In this document: positions 12,184 through 25,425 of the stretch, piece after piece
Layout of the letters: the number at the start of each line of letters is the position of its first letter
How positions within the stretch are numbered: the first letter of the stretch is position 1
NCBI GenBank assembly: GCA_963921795.1
Contig: OY997645.1
Coordinates: 18,850,070 to 18,914,069 of the forward strand
Reading direction: 5' to 3'
DNA from: Nannobrachium achirus
Lineage: Eukaryota > Chordata > Actinopteri > Myctophiformes > Myctophidae
Length of the DNA stretch: 64,000 bases
Program-made: the position numbers and the translations under genes
The notes under the pieces: model-generated
Told to the model about the DNA's origin: nothing
Database searches by the model: none
Seen by the model: the letters and a program-made list of their open reading frames with translations, nothing else

Positions 12184-12222
<39 letters not shown>
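12181..12222. repeat. (CA)n microsatellite
   Basis: CA repeats, one of the few long tracts in CA rather than TG orientation on this strand. Confidence 0.95.
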
Positions 12223-12228
<6 letters not shown>

Positions 12229-14190
12229 ACACTCACACACTATACATACATCATACATACATACACAAATAGCAAAAACAGATCTACAAGCTCACAACGC
12301 ATCATGCTGTAAGTGTTTCAAGCAGGTGTGTGCTGCCTGCGGGTTCCAATTATCCCTCTTTGGTCTTTGTGGAAAATGTCACACATACAGTACCAATCAC
12401 AGCAGTGGAACTGTGTGTCTGAAAGTAGGGTTAAATTACTGTACAGTATGTGTATGTATAGTACTGAACTATTGATTGATTACAAATACAAAAAAGGCAA
12501 ATTGCACAAGCAGTGCTCACTTCGAATGGTATCGAACACGACACACGTGCATATCTCCTTGTATGGGCCGTTCTGTCCGTGACATCAGCTGTGGTGATGT
12601 CGGTCTCTGCGTACTTTATATATTAGTCTTGTGTGACGTTGGTCTCATGTTCATACGGACACAGTGACCTAGACACAAGCCAGTTGTAGGAATACCGGTA
12701 TGTATTTTGCACAAAAAAAAAGTAAATTATTGTTCAGAAAACCTGTACACTTACAGGCCCAAAATAGTGTTAGTTGTGTGCACATGCAACACAGTTATCC
12801 CTTATGTTAATAGAAAATTCTGTTCCTGTTCAATACATACGCACAGTGTTTCCCCTGACTCATGCTCTGCAAGTACTACCGGTATATGACATCATTGTCA
12901 TCAACAGCAGTTCAGCTCGTAAACATGAAGAAATGCCCCCCCCTGTACTGAAGCTTCACCTCCACTGTATCTTTATTTGGGAAACGAGCCCAACAACAAA
13001 GGACGGAGGCCTGCTGTCGGAAAGACTTGACCTTGGGTCTGCGGTAACCCTGGCTGCTTCTGTGGGAGTGCGGAGCTGAGCCTTGCATCAGAACAAAAGC
13101 GAGGGGGGCTAGCTGGTCCACCAACCCAGACCGTTCTGTGTCCGGATAAGCCTGCCTGGCCGCACATCAACGACTGCCCTACTTACAGGGCCTCTATACT
13201 CTCCGGACTCTCATTGTTGTCAAACCCAGGGGACACGCAGATGGCCCAACTGGCCACCCCACTCACTAATGCAGGGAGTGGGCCCGATCTGCCCGTGGGC
13301 GAAATAATAAGTTCAATACGTTATGGGTTACGTTTACAGTACGTCAGCCTTGTGTTGGGAGGGCAATTGATGAATACACTTCTGAGAGCGACTTTAAGTA
13401 CCCACCGTGTATATAGTTTCTATACATTTTCAGAAATACTGTACATTCTTCTGAGTGTCATTAGACAGGAGTGTAGATGGACAGGAAACCAAGGGTGGAG
13501 AGAGGAGAGACATGCGAGACAAGACCGGAAATTGGAATATAACTTGGGTGTCCTCACAATTGAAAATGGTCTGTGGCGAACTAACCAGGCACCCCATAAA
13601 ACATGTTACATCACAAATCGTGTTAAAGTCTTCCGACGTTCGCCATACCGTTTTCCTTTTTTCCTTTTCCCGTACAGAAAGGAGGAGGCTGTTTATGGAG
13701 TTGTCATGGCGATGCCAATGCGGCGACGCCTGACTGCGTCGGAAATGTCTGTCAGCACGGCTGTGTTTTGGCTCTGTCGTTGGCACGGCAACCTGTCAAG
13801 CCATTCATGTGCACTGTTACTTGAAAAGAGAGGGGGAGTGAGTAGGGAAAAGGGGGAGTGCGGTTGTCGTTGGACCCATTAGGCACTAAGACACTGTCAC
13901 TTATCTACGAGCCCTCAAGTTAAAGTGCACTTTGCCAGGGGAGTGTTGAGAGCATGTTCTGCCAGGTACGTACATTGTATGTGGTGTTCAGAGGTGTTCT
14001 CAGAGGCTGCGTCTGGTACAGCTCCCAGACAGCTCTTTTCATACGCATTACACAAAGGTACATGCTTTGTGTATGTATTATGCATAGCACATAATTTACT
14101 GTAATATGCATTACTTTTACTATAATAATTTAATGCAATGTTATAAGTAACTAGCCTGTGCATCAGATTCCTGATGCCATCAATACTAGT
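12223..14190. other. Intron 1 sequence, no gene recognised
   Basis: A half copy of the hairpin module lies at about 12268-12310. A 222-residue open frame at 13214-13882 has no recognisable domain and I do not call it a gene. The rest is unassigned. Confidence 0.4.
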
Positions 14191-14194
14191 CCTT

Positions 14195-14330
14195 GTTCCT
14201 TTTATGCCCATATATGGAGATCTCTGATGTCATCAATGGACATTATTGTGTCAATCTCATGTGGTCTATGACGTCAGACATCTATGATATCAGATGTCAG
14301 TCATCTCCATATTTGGGAAAATATGACCAC
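14195..14330. promoter_or_regulatory. CArG-type motif in an imperfect palindrome
   Basis: CCATATATGG (14209-14218) matches the SRF-binding consensus CC(A/T)6GG. It is followed by GAGATCTCTGATGTCATC, and the far side (TGATATCAGATGTCA... CATCTCCATATTTGG) is a rough mirror. The same CCATATATGGAGAT block occurs in the LTRs at 28973-34469 and in the array at 36070-36385. Confidence 0.5.
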
Positions 14331-14524
14331 ATTTTGGTCACATTTTGTCCAACCAACCAGGTCTGTACATTTGTTGTGTCAAAGTTGAGCCCATGCAAAA
14401 GCGCCAGTGCTCGCCCAGCAGTCTGCGGTCGGCATGCGTGCAACCCTAACCCTGACCTCGCCCTTTAGTTCGAGGTTGCTTCTCACCCTTATGGCATCTT
14501 ACTAGTATATATATATAGGCCTAA

Positions 14525-14526
<2 letters not shown>

Positions 14527-14558
<32 letters not shown>

Positions 14559-14597
14559 GGAGAGAGGGAGAGACGGAGAGAGGGAGAGAGATTTGTG
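14527..14597. repeat. (GA)n microsatellite
   Basis: GA tract with GAGACGGAGAGAGG interruptions. Confidence 0.9.
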
Positions 14598-14898
14598 TGT
14601 GTGTCGTGTGCGCGTGTGTGTAAACATATTTCTGCCCAACAGCAACGATATACAGTACTGTGTACAGTATATACACCGTGTGTGGGTAGATAAGCACCGG
14701 TTATGTGTACACTACCTGATTCACAGTGGTACTGTAGGTGGTCATTGGAGGAGTTGGCCCGGTGTGTCATAGTATATACTTATTTACTGTAGGAGCAGAG
14801 GGAAAGGAGCTGGCAGGCAGCTAAAGCCCCAGTAAGACAAACTGTGCCAGTGGCAAATGACAGGGCCCTGCCATCTGCAGGGGATATGGTGGCGGAAG

Positions 14899-15411
14899 CA
14901 GGGGCGTCACAAAGGGGGGGGAAGTGGTACTGAGTTACTAGGGCCCAAGGTGGAGGGGGCCTTAATTATTTTATACTTCAGCTATTGAAAAATAGCAGCT
15001 ATACAAGCTCACAGCGTGGCACCGAGTGCCACGCTGCGAGCTTGTAGATCTGCTATTTTTGAAAAGTCGTGAAAATGTGTGCAAATCTTTGTGTTTTTTT
15101 AAGCGAACATTTGTAACTAAGATTTAGCTTCTGGGGGGTCCCTGCAACTGAATATAATTTTGGTGGTCCTTGACATGAAAAAGTTTGAACCACTGACATA
15201 GAAACACTGACATAGAAACATACATTTTTCAAAAAAAATCTAAATTAGCAGATCTACAAGCTCGCAGCGCTGTGAGCTTGTATATCTGCTATTTCTCAAC
15301 AGTTAAAGCACTAAATATTGCGTAATAATGCGTTCCCAGTCTAAATGGGTTAAACATTCGTGCGGGGCCCGCAGTGAATCGCAGGGCCCAGAATTTGGTG
15401 TGACACCCCTG
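14899..15411 (+). repeat. hAT-like non-autonomous element, duplication GGCGGAAG
   Basis: Begins CAGGGGCGTCACAA, ends TGTGACACCCCTG, and is flanked by GGCGGAAG at 14891-14898 and 15412-15419. It contains two hairpin modules (about 14989-15062 and 15246-15297), a GTTTGAACCACTGA terminus of another family and the TTAACCCATTTAG terminus. It therefore behaves as a non-autonomous hAT that has absorbed other repeats. Confidence 0.9.
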
Positions 15412-15923
15412 GGCGGAAGGAAGGAGGCTGGGGTGGCAGAGGGGTCAGGGAGGGAGGGGGGGAGGGGGGGGAGACAGAGGGAGCTGAAGTGTGTATACGT
15501 GTGCGTAAACTGTAAAATCAAGAATGTTCATTTTAACTCCCGGAGTGTACACGACGGAACCAAATGGACCCGTAAAAGGTTACCTTTTTTTTATACACGA
15601 TCGGAGTTAACTTGACACTGAGAATTTGACTGTGTACATTGTTAGTGGCAGGGTACTGGAAGTACTGGAACAAGTTGAAATAAGGATGACAGTGTATGGG
15701 TGATTGTTCCAACCCCCAGCCCGCGCTCGCTCGCACGCACACACGCATGCACATACACCCCAAAAGCGGTTCCTGGCATTAAAGGGTGCAGCATTTATTC
15801 CTTATGTAAGCATTAACTGAAAAAGTAGCAAGTAACTCTTTTTGACAACATGCTGCTATTTCGGCTACATTTCATTTAATAATAACGGGAATACACTCAT
15901 AACCCACGGTTTACAATTCAAAC
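15412..15923. other. Intron 1 sequence, no gene seen
   Basis: A weak inverted pair (AGTGTACACGACGGAACCAAA near 15543 and TACACGATCGGAGTTAACTTG near 15595) resembles the palindrome at 25490-25580. Otherwise unassigned. Confidence 0.4.
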
Positions 15924-16240
15924 TAGGGATGCACCGATACAGGTTTTTTCAATTTCGATCCGATCCGATATATACATTTGGATATAGTCTCAAGAGTGGA
16001 GGAGCGACGAAAAAGGTTTGCTGGATAAGATAGCGGGATATCGTTTATTTAATATAAGTATATGCTAAAACGTTTCGTTATGGGCTTACAATTGTGTGAT
16101 TATATTGCATATTATTTATAAGCCAGAGACATTTTTTTTTTTTTTTTTTATCTGTGACTTGGATCAGTGACGTTGTGTCCGATATCCGATATCCCAATAT
16201 GACTTAATCAAGTCATGTCGGGAGCCGATACGGATCCCTA
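15924..16240. repeat. hAT-like MITE with duplication ATTCAAAC
   Basis: Begins TAGGGATGCACCGATAC, ends CGATACGGATCCCTA, and is flanked by ATTCAAAC at 15916-15923 and 16241-16248. Ends and an 8-bp duplication fit hAT. Non-coding. Confidence 0.88.
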
Positions 16241-16845
16241 ATTCAAACCATATATTTTTTGGTAATTGGTGAACCAAATTACGTCATCCTTTAACCTGTC
16301 AAAAGCATGATGATGTTCAACTTAAACCTGCAATACTTCATTTTGTTTATAGTGAACTCTGTATGGTGGAGTATGCTAATAATATAAAAAGTACATCCAC
16401 AATGTTAGTAGGTGATCTCCCTACTGTAAACCCATGTGTTGGGCTAGGTAAACTTGACTAGTGTGGTTAACCAGAGGTACAGTACAGTATTGTCGTAACT
16501 TCAAAGCACAATCTCTCCCAGACCAAGCAGGCACTCCGTCTTAGCTCTTTATTCCTTTTCTTTTTAGGGGGGTTTTGTTTAGTTTTCCAACAGACCAACA
16601 GTCACTGAGCCCTCTGAAACACACAAACGACAAAAGGCCCCCAAGGTTAAAAGGGACTCAGTAAATTAAAGTCATATCTTTGCTTGCATACAGGGAGAGG
16701 GAAGCGTTTATCATTGCACTTTTGCAAAGCTAAATGGAAAACATGGCCCCATTATTTGGACAGCAGCTTCAGTGTAATATGGGGTTCATTTATCAGAGTC
16801 CAGCCGAGGGATGCATCACATGCCTCGCTGTCCCTGAATATAGCT

Positions 16846-16849
<4 letters not shown>
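16241..16849. other. Intron 1 sequence, no gene seen
   Basis: No repeat or coding signal recognised. Confidence 0.4.

Positions 16850-16934
<85 letters not shown>
16850..16934. repeat. (TG)n microsatellite
   Basis: Pure TG repeat. Confidence 0.97.
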
Positions 16935-16936
<2 letters not shown>

Positions 16937-17101
16937 CATAATGAGGCAGATCCACGCTGCATGAAACGTCTAACCGATGTTCTCAAATCTCTTCAGACTT
17001 TCCCAAGGTTATCTGATAAAACTCAGTATTTGAGATGGAGTTCTGGGAGCAACAAGTAGCATAATGATGATCATTCTCTGAAATACTGTAGTGGTGTAAA
17101 G

Positions 17102-17538
17102 CAGTGGTTCTCAAGCTTTTCAGTCCGTGACCCCCCCAAAATAATCATAATTATTTGAACTGAGGACACCCAACCCTGACAAGCAATTGAAATTATTGAA
17201 GTTGAGGCATTACATTTTGTTTGACTTGGTTCCACAGATAAATAATTGTGAAAATAGCAGATCTACAAGCTCACAAGATCAGATATTTTCATTTTTTTCT
17301 TTAACTTTCTTATATTATTAGACAATTTGGCCAATGTTGGACCAGTTTTTAAAGTATACAGTAGTTTGTTAATTACTTTTGATTCAATAGTGGTCTTTCA
17401 TATAATTCCATTTATTTTAATTTTAATAGGTATTGTTAAAAAGTCCTTAAATTGTCACTTAATTGTCACCTGGGGGACGCCCCCAAAATCATGTGGAGAC
17501 CCCCCTGGGGGTCCTGACCAACATGTTGAGAACCACTG
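17102..17538. repeat. hAT-like MITE ('CAGTGGTTCTCAA' family)
   Basis: Begins CAGTGGTTCTCAAGC, ends GTTGAGAACCACTG. The flanks GTGTAAAG and GTATACAG agree at six of eight positions, a decayed duplication. Part of a hairpin module lies at about 17251-17292. Confidence 0.75.
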
Positions 17539-18392
<854 letters not shown>

Positions 18393-18800
18393 ACGCGCGT
18401 GCGTGCGTGCGTGACTATTTGTTTTTATATTTGGCAGCCTAGGACATACCCATAGGCTGGTTGTTAGAGGGTTTCAACAACTTGGAATTCCCAAAAAAAG
18501 AGGCAAAAAGGCTGGCAAAGTATTGTGCCGTCTCCGCTATAATCGGCAGCCGCCACATATGGCGGAGACGCTGCTACTTATACCCGTAGAGTACCAAGTG
18601 ACTAGTGAATGCTATTGTATCATGAAGACATATGCCATGATTTTTTAAATGTAACTCTACTGCACCTATAATATTTGCGTCCTTGTATGCATTGTGTATG
18701 CGCGTGTCCGTGCGTGTGTGTGAAGAGAAATTTAGGTGCCTTACTGAAAACCTCTAAACCATTGAACAAGGTGAAAACATCAAGCTTTTAAACAGTTATT

Positions 18801-19005
18801 TTAAAGGAGTAGTTCACCCAAAAAATTACTTATTTTTTTACACAATCCATGAAGCCTTGAAATCATGGAGATGTTTTTGTCTCATTTCTAGGTCAATACT
18901 CGATTGAGTCTCCTAACTGAGACTCTGCCGTCATCAAATTCAAGGCTTCATGGAGTGTGTAATTGATGGATAATAAGCTTTTTGGGGGGGTGAACTATCC
19001 TTTAA
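18801..19005. repeat. Foldback MITE, 'TTAAAGGAGTAGTTCACC' family
   Basis: Begins TTAAAGGAGTAGTTCACCC and ends GGGTGAACTATCCTTTAA, so TTAA lies at both ends. An internal CATGAAGCCTTGAA / TTCAAGGCTTCATGG pair folds as a hairpin. Same family as 23011-23324. Confidence 0.82.
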
Positions 19006-19008
19006 TGC

Positions 19009-19260
19009 CAGGGGTTCTCAAACTTTTTTAGGCTGTGACCCCCAAAATAAACATATTTGAACTGGGGACCCACACCTGACAAGCACTTGGAATTGTAGGT
19101 ATTACATTTAATGCATACACTTTAAATGTATACATTATACTGTATGTTAGTTTGTTTACCGCTGAGTGAGAAATATAAATTACATTAAGCTAATCATCTG
19201 GGGTGGGGACCCCACTAAATAATTTGGGGAATTTGGGGACCCCAAGTTTGAGAACCACTG
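19009..19260. repeat. hAT-like MITE ('CAGTGGTTCTCAA' family)
   Basis: Begins CAGGGGTTCTCAAACTTTTT and ends GTTTGAGAACCACTG, with the typical GACCCCC blocks inside. The flanks do not match, so any duplication has decayed. Confidence 0.7.
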
Positions 19261-20664
19261 CAGTTTAAGCAATGTTTATGAGAATGAGAGTCTTTCAGTA
19301 AATCACTGTAGCAGTTAGCCTACTTCAGAACGCATACATATCGGCAAAAGCAACTGAAGTAAGCACTTCTCACTGCAGCAGGAATTTCTAATTGTGGTGG
19401 TCTGAGTTTTAAAATGCAGTTATGTTGCCCACGGCTTCTGGATGCTCGACTGCTTCAAACAGATGATACACAGTAAAATCCTCAATGTTCATTTAACTTG
19501 CAGGGCCCTATTTTGCATGTATTTAAGTCTTATGACTTAACTTAGGACTTCACTTAACACATTCATCGGCAGGTATTCATTCATTCATTCATCGTCTTAG
19601 TCAAATGCCAATAGTATAGAAGGCAATTTAGAATTTTGTTAATAACTCAATTCCTGTTTTTCGGGCACCCTTTCTAGGATGTCTTAGGATCACCCAAGGG
19701 CCAATGTCCTGCTTCTATCCACTGTGTATCGGATTTTCACGCGTGTGTGTGCATGCGTGTGTATGTGTGTGCACTTGCGTGTACGATACTGTATGCTCCC
19801 CTGTGTGCCAGACTGGCCGTGCTGAGGGGCTGTACTAACCGTGTGATTTTGGAGAAGCTTAGAATGTAAAGTGACCTGAATGCCTGTGATGTCAGCCGCT
19901 CCATTCATGAAAAGCATGAATAATTGAGGAGCCAGCAGGCTCAGTGCACCAGCATCGGGCAGAGGAGGAATGCAAAGTGGAAGCCATCTCTTTTCTCTCA
20001 TTCCCTCCGTGTATATGTCTCTCTCTCACTCTCTCTTTTCTTCGGCGATCCCATCTGATTGGCAGCTGCTGTGCGTCTATGTGGAAAATCTACGAGCAGT
20101 ATGTGAGCAGGAATCGCGAGAGAGAAGAAGCCCCGTTCCTTGGTTGGATGCTAATGTACGCGCGGCAGTCTGGCGGAGCGGACGCGGGAGCCGTGAGAAG
20201 TAAAAACGGGGGGAGACAGAGAGAGAGAGAGAGAGAGCGAGTGCACAGGTTGTGAGCGACTGAAGGATGACTGAAGGATGCCAAACAAAAACAAATTTTA
20301 CTCTTACAAAAGACGTAACAATAAAGTACAACCTTGAACCTTGAACCTTGAGCGAGTGAAGGAGCCGTCAGCCTCAATTAATCATCGGGAGGCAAGCAAA
20401 CGATAGAGCCGAGCGGACGACAGCCTGATCATCAGCTTTACTGGACTCCCCGTCTGTTGGGAAAACACACTCTCTCTCTGTCTCTCTCTCTCTCTCTCTG
20501 TCCCTCTCCCTCTCTCTCTGTCATTTCCCTCGTTTTTCACACCATCCTCCGGACATGCCGTGGAACTCGTCTGCCCTCTTCCCCCCCGTATCCCTCTTCC
20601 CGCTACCCCACCCCCCCTCCCTCCCTCCGTGTCCCCCCCTGCCTTCATCCACGGCTCGGGCTGC
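19261..20664. other. Intron 1; candidate second promoter region
   Basis: No gene to about 19960. From about 19960 to 20664 the sequence becomes richer in CpG and CT/GA tracts (for example 20468-20520) and leads directly into the candidate start exon at 20718. I see no TATA box. Promoter activity is inferred only. Confidence 0.35.
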
Positions 20665-20717
20665 ATGAATGAAGGCGTTCGAGAAGGGGTGAAAACCGCT
20701 GCGGAGCCGCTCTCTCC

Positions 20718-20731
20718 ATGGCTACTCTCAG
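20718..20731 (+). CDS. gramd1b: Candidate alternative GRAMD1B first exon (MATL-)
   Basis: ATGGCTACTCTCAG is followed by the donor GTTAGT at 20732. The 14 coding bases leave a two-base overhang AG. Joined to the C that opens the exon at 48502 it makes AGC (Ser), giving MATLS-TASNSNRS in the correct frame. Context is TCC-ATG-G, moderate. An upstream ATG at 20665 has an open frame to the donor but joins in the wrong phase. The phase match and GC-rich surroundings support an alternative start; without transcripts this remains a candidate. Confidence 0.5.
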
Positions 20732-21214
20732 GTTAGTGGTTTGGGTGGGATATCATCTCCCCTGCCCGCCTGCCTGCCTGCAAGCATGCCTGACTCTACA
20801 CCATGATAAACACAGGGAGGCGGCCGTGTGGCTGTGTATTTCTCTGCCGAAGAAGAGGATCAACGTGATGCTGTCAAGAGAAGCGAGAATGCAAATGAGA
20901 GAGAGAGAGAGGGAAGAGCGCGCTCCTTCCTTCCTTCTCTGTCTCCTTCCTTCTTCCCTAGTCCACCGATGATGGCTCTCCTGTGGCAGGTGGCGTCCAG
21001 GGCGACGTAAGCTGGTTATTAAGAGATCAGAGCAGGGCAGGGGGTAGATCAGTGGCCCTTAAGCCTGCAAAGGAAAATCCCTTCCACCCTCTCCCCACCC
21101 CAGTATGTACTGTATGTGCCTCTTCCATTCTTTACCCCCTCTCTCTCTCTCTCTCTCTGTCCACCTGTCCATTGAAAAGAGAGAGGGATGGTTAAGGTGA
21201 GGCAGTTGTGAGGC

Positions 21215-21366
21215 ATGATTCGTTGGAGGACCAGCTCGCTGCTGGGGGCTGCCACCGGCGAGGACATGGTGGTGTTTGAGTGCGCTACGGCAGCCAAGGA
21301 GAGCTGCCGCTGCCTGGAGCGATGCTATGGCGAGGCGGCGTTGGGGGACTGTGTCTTTCACCCGGG
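21215..21366 (+). CDS. gramd1b: Candidate alternative GRAMD1B first exon (MIRWRTSS-)
   Basis: An open frame starts at ATG 21215 (G at -3) with an in-frame TGA directly upstream at 21209-21211. It encodes about 50 residues beginning MIRWRTSSLLGAATGED and ending GDCVFHP, with a Cys-rich middle (FECATAAKESCRCLERC). The bases GG then precede a possible donor GTATGG at 21367. The overhang GG plus C at 48502 gives GGC (Gly), in phase with TASNSNRS. Codon use looks coding-like and the frame lacks repeats. I do not recognise the peptide from another protein. A single unspliced reading would continue ten residues to a stop. Confidence 0.5.
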
Positions 21367-21814
21367 GTATGGCAGAATTAGAAGAGTGTGTTATTAGTCC
21401 GTCCATGTGAGTTTGTGCATAGGAGTGGGCTGGGTGGGGACGGGGTAGAGGGTTATGTAACATGGATATTATGTGGCTTGCTTTTGGAGTGAAGATGATG
21501 AACGACGTGTGATATATTTCATGTATATACTGTACGGAATGTGCTTTGCTTCTCAAGGATAGCTTGTGTAAAAACTGGGTCGGGCATTACAGATCCCTGC
21601 GACGTGTGTATGTGCGCACGTGTCCTGCATGCGTGCTTGTGTGTGTGTGTGTTATGCTTGTGATGATGCGCATGTCTGCCCCTGCGTGTTTGTGAATATG
21701 TGTGCGTCCATGCGCATGTCTGTTGGCGTGCAAACTTGTGTTTACACATTTCTCTTTCTGTGTTGTGCGAATTAGTGTGCTTGAATACCAGTGTGTGAGT
21801 GTGCACTGTACATA

Positions 21815-22057
21815 TCGTCACTGTCGGGCAGAAACCTTGTATCTCCCAAGTTTCAAATGTGTAAATTATTTTGCAAAGTAAAGCACTGCTTCATCATATG
21901 GCCATCGCACAGAAGTAGTGAAAACAGCTGATCTACAAGCACACAAGGTGTTGTGTGCTTGTAGATCGACTGTTTTCACTAGTATAAATACATTTAAAAA
22001 TGATAAATACAAATCAAACGGTTTTGGACATACAAGGTTTCCACCCGACAATGACGA
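21815..22057. repeat. TA-flanked MITE, 'TCGTCACTGTCGGG' family, intact copy
   Basis: The left terminus TCGTCACTGTCGGGCAGAAA and the right terminus (reverse complement TCGTCATTGTCGGGTGGAAA) are inverted over about 40 bases and flanked by TA (21813-21814, 22058-22059), as in Tc1/mariner MITEs. The centre is a full hairpin module (21918-21980). Other copies: 48785-49350, 50529-50740, and partial ones at about 25690-25900 and 54449-54690. Confidence 0.85.
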
Positions 22058-22150
22058 TATAGTACATCTTCATAGACGCACACTGCTTACTGAGCGCTCG
22101 GTCCACTTCCAGAGTATGTGGCTGTGTGTGCAGCACCTGTGTGTCTATGT

Positions 22151-22152
<2 letters not shown>

Positions 22153-22206
<54 letters not shown>
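22153..22206. repeat. (TG)n microsatellite
   Basis: TG repeat. Confidence 0.95.
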
Positions 22207-22211
<5 letters not shown>

Positions 22212-22468
22212 TGCGTGCATGTGTGTATGTGATTGCTCTCCCCCTTTCGGAACACCATGAAGCCAGATGGGTGTTTTCCAGGATCAGCAAAAAGCTGCAG
22301 TGAAAACAAGCGGGCCCCCTCGCACAGGCCCGGAATCTCTGAGCTATTATAAAGCCCAGCATTCGGACAGCTTAAACCCAGTGGGATTTAAAGCTTTGGA
22401 GCTTTATTTAAAACCAACAATGCGACAAAGTGGCACAAGCAACATGCTTGTTTTCCCCTTCTTCTTCT

Positions 22469-22980
22469 TTTAAAGCTATACTTTCCAATACTTTACAACT
22501 TTTCCAATAAAACTAATCTTAAAATTGTCCTAACTATTAAATCTCTAAAGTTTTAGAACACCCACTCCGTTAATTTCAGCCCCTAAAGCCTTCTGTAAAT
22601 ATGTTTTCTATGATCCTGGCCGGGGACCGGATTTCGCGGCAAAATTACGTCATCTGCATCTTCCGTACACGTTGTATATACGTTGGCCAATCACAGCGCG
22701 GATCATACACTACCGGCCAATCACAGCGTGTCTTGCCATCTCTTCAGGAAGTAGCTTGCCTCAGCAACAGTGTTTACGCTGGTCTAGTAGTCTTGCCTGT
22801 TACTCCCCAACGCCTGGTCGCAAAGGGACGTGAGACCCCTCTACGGATGCGTATCGGCGAGGTGGAGGCAGTCGCGGTGGTCACTCCGGTGGTCTGTGGT
22901 GACCCCGGGCGAAAAAACGGCAGAAAAAAGCAATACCGCTACTGACCAGTAGTTGAGCAACTTCCATAGTATAGCTTTAA
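22469..22980. repeat. Inverted-repeat MITE, 'TTTAAAGCTATACT' termini
   Basis: Left end TTTAAAGCTATACTTTCC and right end AGTATAGCTTTAA are inverted. About 510 bp. An internal 114-codon open frame has no recognisable domain. Two CCAATCACAGCG blocks (22685 and 22720) are direct repeats inside it. Confidence 0.65.
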
Positions 22981-23010
22981 ACTCTACTGTATGTGAAAAC
23001 TTGTCCCGTT

Positions 23011-23324
23011 TTAAAGGAGTAGTTCACCCCCATAATGACTTTTTCTCTATTGATTACTCTTGCCATGGAGACTTGTGTTCAATAATATTTTTAGTTTTTT
23101 GTCAAGACAATAATTTGATTACAATAAACGTACACCCATTGATTCCAGATGGGGACCCGAATGCATTTAGGTCCCCATCCGGAATCAATGGGGATAATTT
23201 GACTATATCCAAATTTTTGTCTTAGGAATGCTACAAATACAAAAAAATATTATTGAACTCATGTCTCCATGGCATGAGTAATCAATAGAAAAAAAGGCAT
23301 TTTGGGGGTGAACTACTCCTTTAA
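23011..23324. repeat. Foldback MITE, 'TTAAAGGAGTAGTTCACC' family
   Basis: Begins TTAAAGGAGTAGTTCACCCC, ends GGGTGAACTACTCCTTTAA, and the arms (TCTATTGATTACTC... and GAGTAATCAATAGA) pair over most of their length, so the RNA or single strand would fold into one long hairpin. A partial second copy follows directly at about 23326-23503. Confidence 0.85.
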
Positions 23325-23503
23325 GACAATATTTTGATTACAGTAAATGTACCACCATTGATTCCGGAATCAATGGGGGTAAATATACTATAATAAATTT
23401 TTTGTCTTAGGAATGCGACAAATACAAAAAAGTAATTAATGGAAAAAAAGTCATTTTGGGGGTGGAAAAAAAAACATTTTGGGGGTGAACTACTACTTTA
23501 AAC

Positions 23504-24333
23504 TACTGGTGTATGTATTTAGGACTGATCCATACTTCCTTTGCAGTAGAGTTGTACTGTGTACGCCTGCAGAGCTCTGTAATGCAGATGAGCTCTGCTT
23601 TCGGGCCTCCGGGACAACAACCCCCCCCCCCCCCTCTCTCTCTCTCTCTCTCTTTTGCCCCGGTATGCAAATTAACAAATGAAGAGAGGCTGCAGCAGCC
23701 AAAACTGTTGTTTTAGTGTTCACTTATGCTCACTTATGTTATGCTAGATGCAGAAAGTGTTGCTCCAAATCACCATTGTTGCATTGTTTCCCCAAAGAAA
23801 TAGTCGTGGACTGGGGAAATCCATCTAATAGAGACTGCTCTACTACAGTGTAGCAGTGGCTATTGATTTTTTTTTTATCCTGATCAAGCAGAACAGCTAT
23901 TTGTATACTTTTAATGCACAGTAATACGACGATGAATCTTAATTGAACTCTTAAGGCTGCTCAAAAGTGTAACCAAATGGACCTGTATGGTTATATTTGT
24001 AAACACTCTTGGCGTAAATGGATAAATAAACAATTAAGACTTTACTATGTATATTGAAATGATTCATCATTATGAAGTTGTCAGTCTATTAGCCAAGAAT
24101 ACCAACGCGAGATCATCACGGCTGCATGCTAATACGGTAAATAGAAATGATTTTACTTGACAGGCTAATTTATGGAACACTTATGGAAAACCATTAGGCC
24201 TAGTTAAAAAAGAAACATCCAACCTGACACCTGATTCCAAAATGTTCCACTAATGCCCCTGTCTTACCAGTAAGAATGCATTGACTAGTCTTGCACCTAC
24301 AGTATCTGATCACATCTCTGCTGTACTTCTCAC
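23504..24333. other. Intron 1 sequence, no gene seen
   Basis: Poly-C followed by a CT tract at 23620-23652; otherwise unassigned. Confidence 0.4.
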
Positions 24334-24848
24334 CAGGGGCGTCACAAGGGGGGGGGGGAAGTGGGACTGAGTTACTAGGGCCCAAGGTGGAGGGGCTTTA
24401 ATTATTTCATACTTTAGCTATTGAAAAATAGCAGATATACAAGCTCACAGCGCGGCTGCGAGCTTGTAGATCTGCTGTTTTCGAAAAGTGAAAATGTGTG
24501 CAAAGCTTTGAATACATGTATTTTTAAGCCAACGTTTGAAACTCAAATTTTGCTTCTGGGGGGTCCCTGGAACTAAATATTTTGAGATGGGGGTCCGTGG
24601 CCAAAAAACATCATTTTGGGGGTCCTTCACATGAAAAAGTTTCAGCACCACTGACATAGAAACATACTGTAGGTTTTTCAAAAAACCTTCTAAATTTTCA
24701 CATTTTTTCAAAAATACAAGCTCGCTGTGAGCTTGTATATCTGCCATTTGTCTATAGTTAAAGCAGAAAATAATGCGTAATCATGCGTTCCCAGTCTAGT
24801 GTGAATCCTTGTACCCTGGGCCCAGAATTGGTGCGTGCGACACCCGTG
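24334..24848 (+). repeat. hAT-like non-autonomous element, duplication CTTCTCAC
   Basis: Begins CAGGGGCGTCACAAGGG, ends GCGACACCCGTG, and is flanked by CTTCTCAC at 24326-24333 and 24849-24856. Same family and internal layout as 14899-15411, with two hairpin modules. Confidence 0.9.
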
Positions 24849-25425
24849 CTTCTCACACGCGGCAGTTCTGAACAGGCGGAGCCAGCTGTGTATATTTAGA
24901 CACAATCCCTACATATTTAAATACTGTCTCTCTGTTCTCTGTTGCTATAGCAATATTCATACCAAGCTTGGCTTTGTTTGTCCTTTGTAGTTGTGTGTAG
25001 GAGGTAAGCGTAAGTTGTATGCCGTTTTTTTCCCCTTATTGTTTACCCATATGGCTTTTCTCTCACTTAAACCTCTCAGAAGCCTGTGTAAATACATAAC
25101 GCACGGTTTCTAAACCATTTCGACAATGAAATACGTCCTAGTATTATTCATAATGTTCCTATTTCAGCAGCTGAGCGTACATTTCTAGAGATAATTGGCT
25201 TTACCATACATTGAGATTAAAGTTAATCTCCCCAGTCACATTAAGAGTGACTGTGGTGCCCAATGTCGATAGGCATACTGTATGTTCCTCCAGACAGGTA
25301 CACAGCCAATAACAGCAGTGTCTATTGTTACGCAATAGAATTGGAGACTCCATTGACTGCCCACGTATTACTCATGTAATCCCCTTCTCGTCATGCACAG
25401 GATACACCACAGTTACTCTCCAGTA
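24849..25425. other. Intron 1 sequence, no gene seen
   Basis: Nothing recognised. Confidence 0.4.

Noticed and set aside
13214-13882. 222-codon open frame in intron 1
   Set aside because: No recognisable domain, low-complexity ends and overlapping open frames on the other strand; likely chance.
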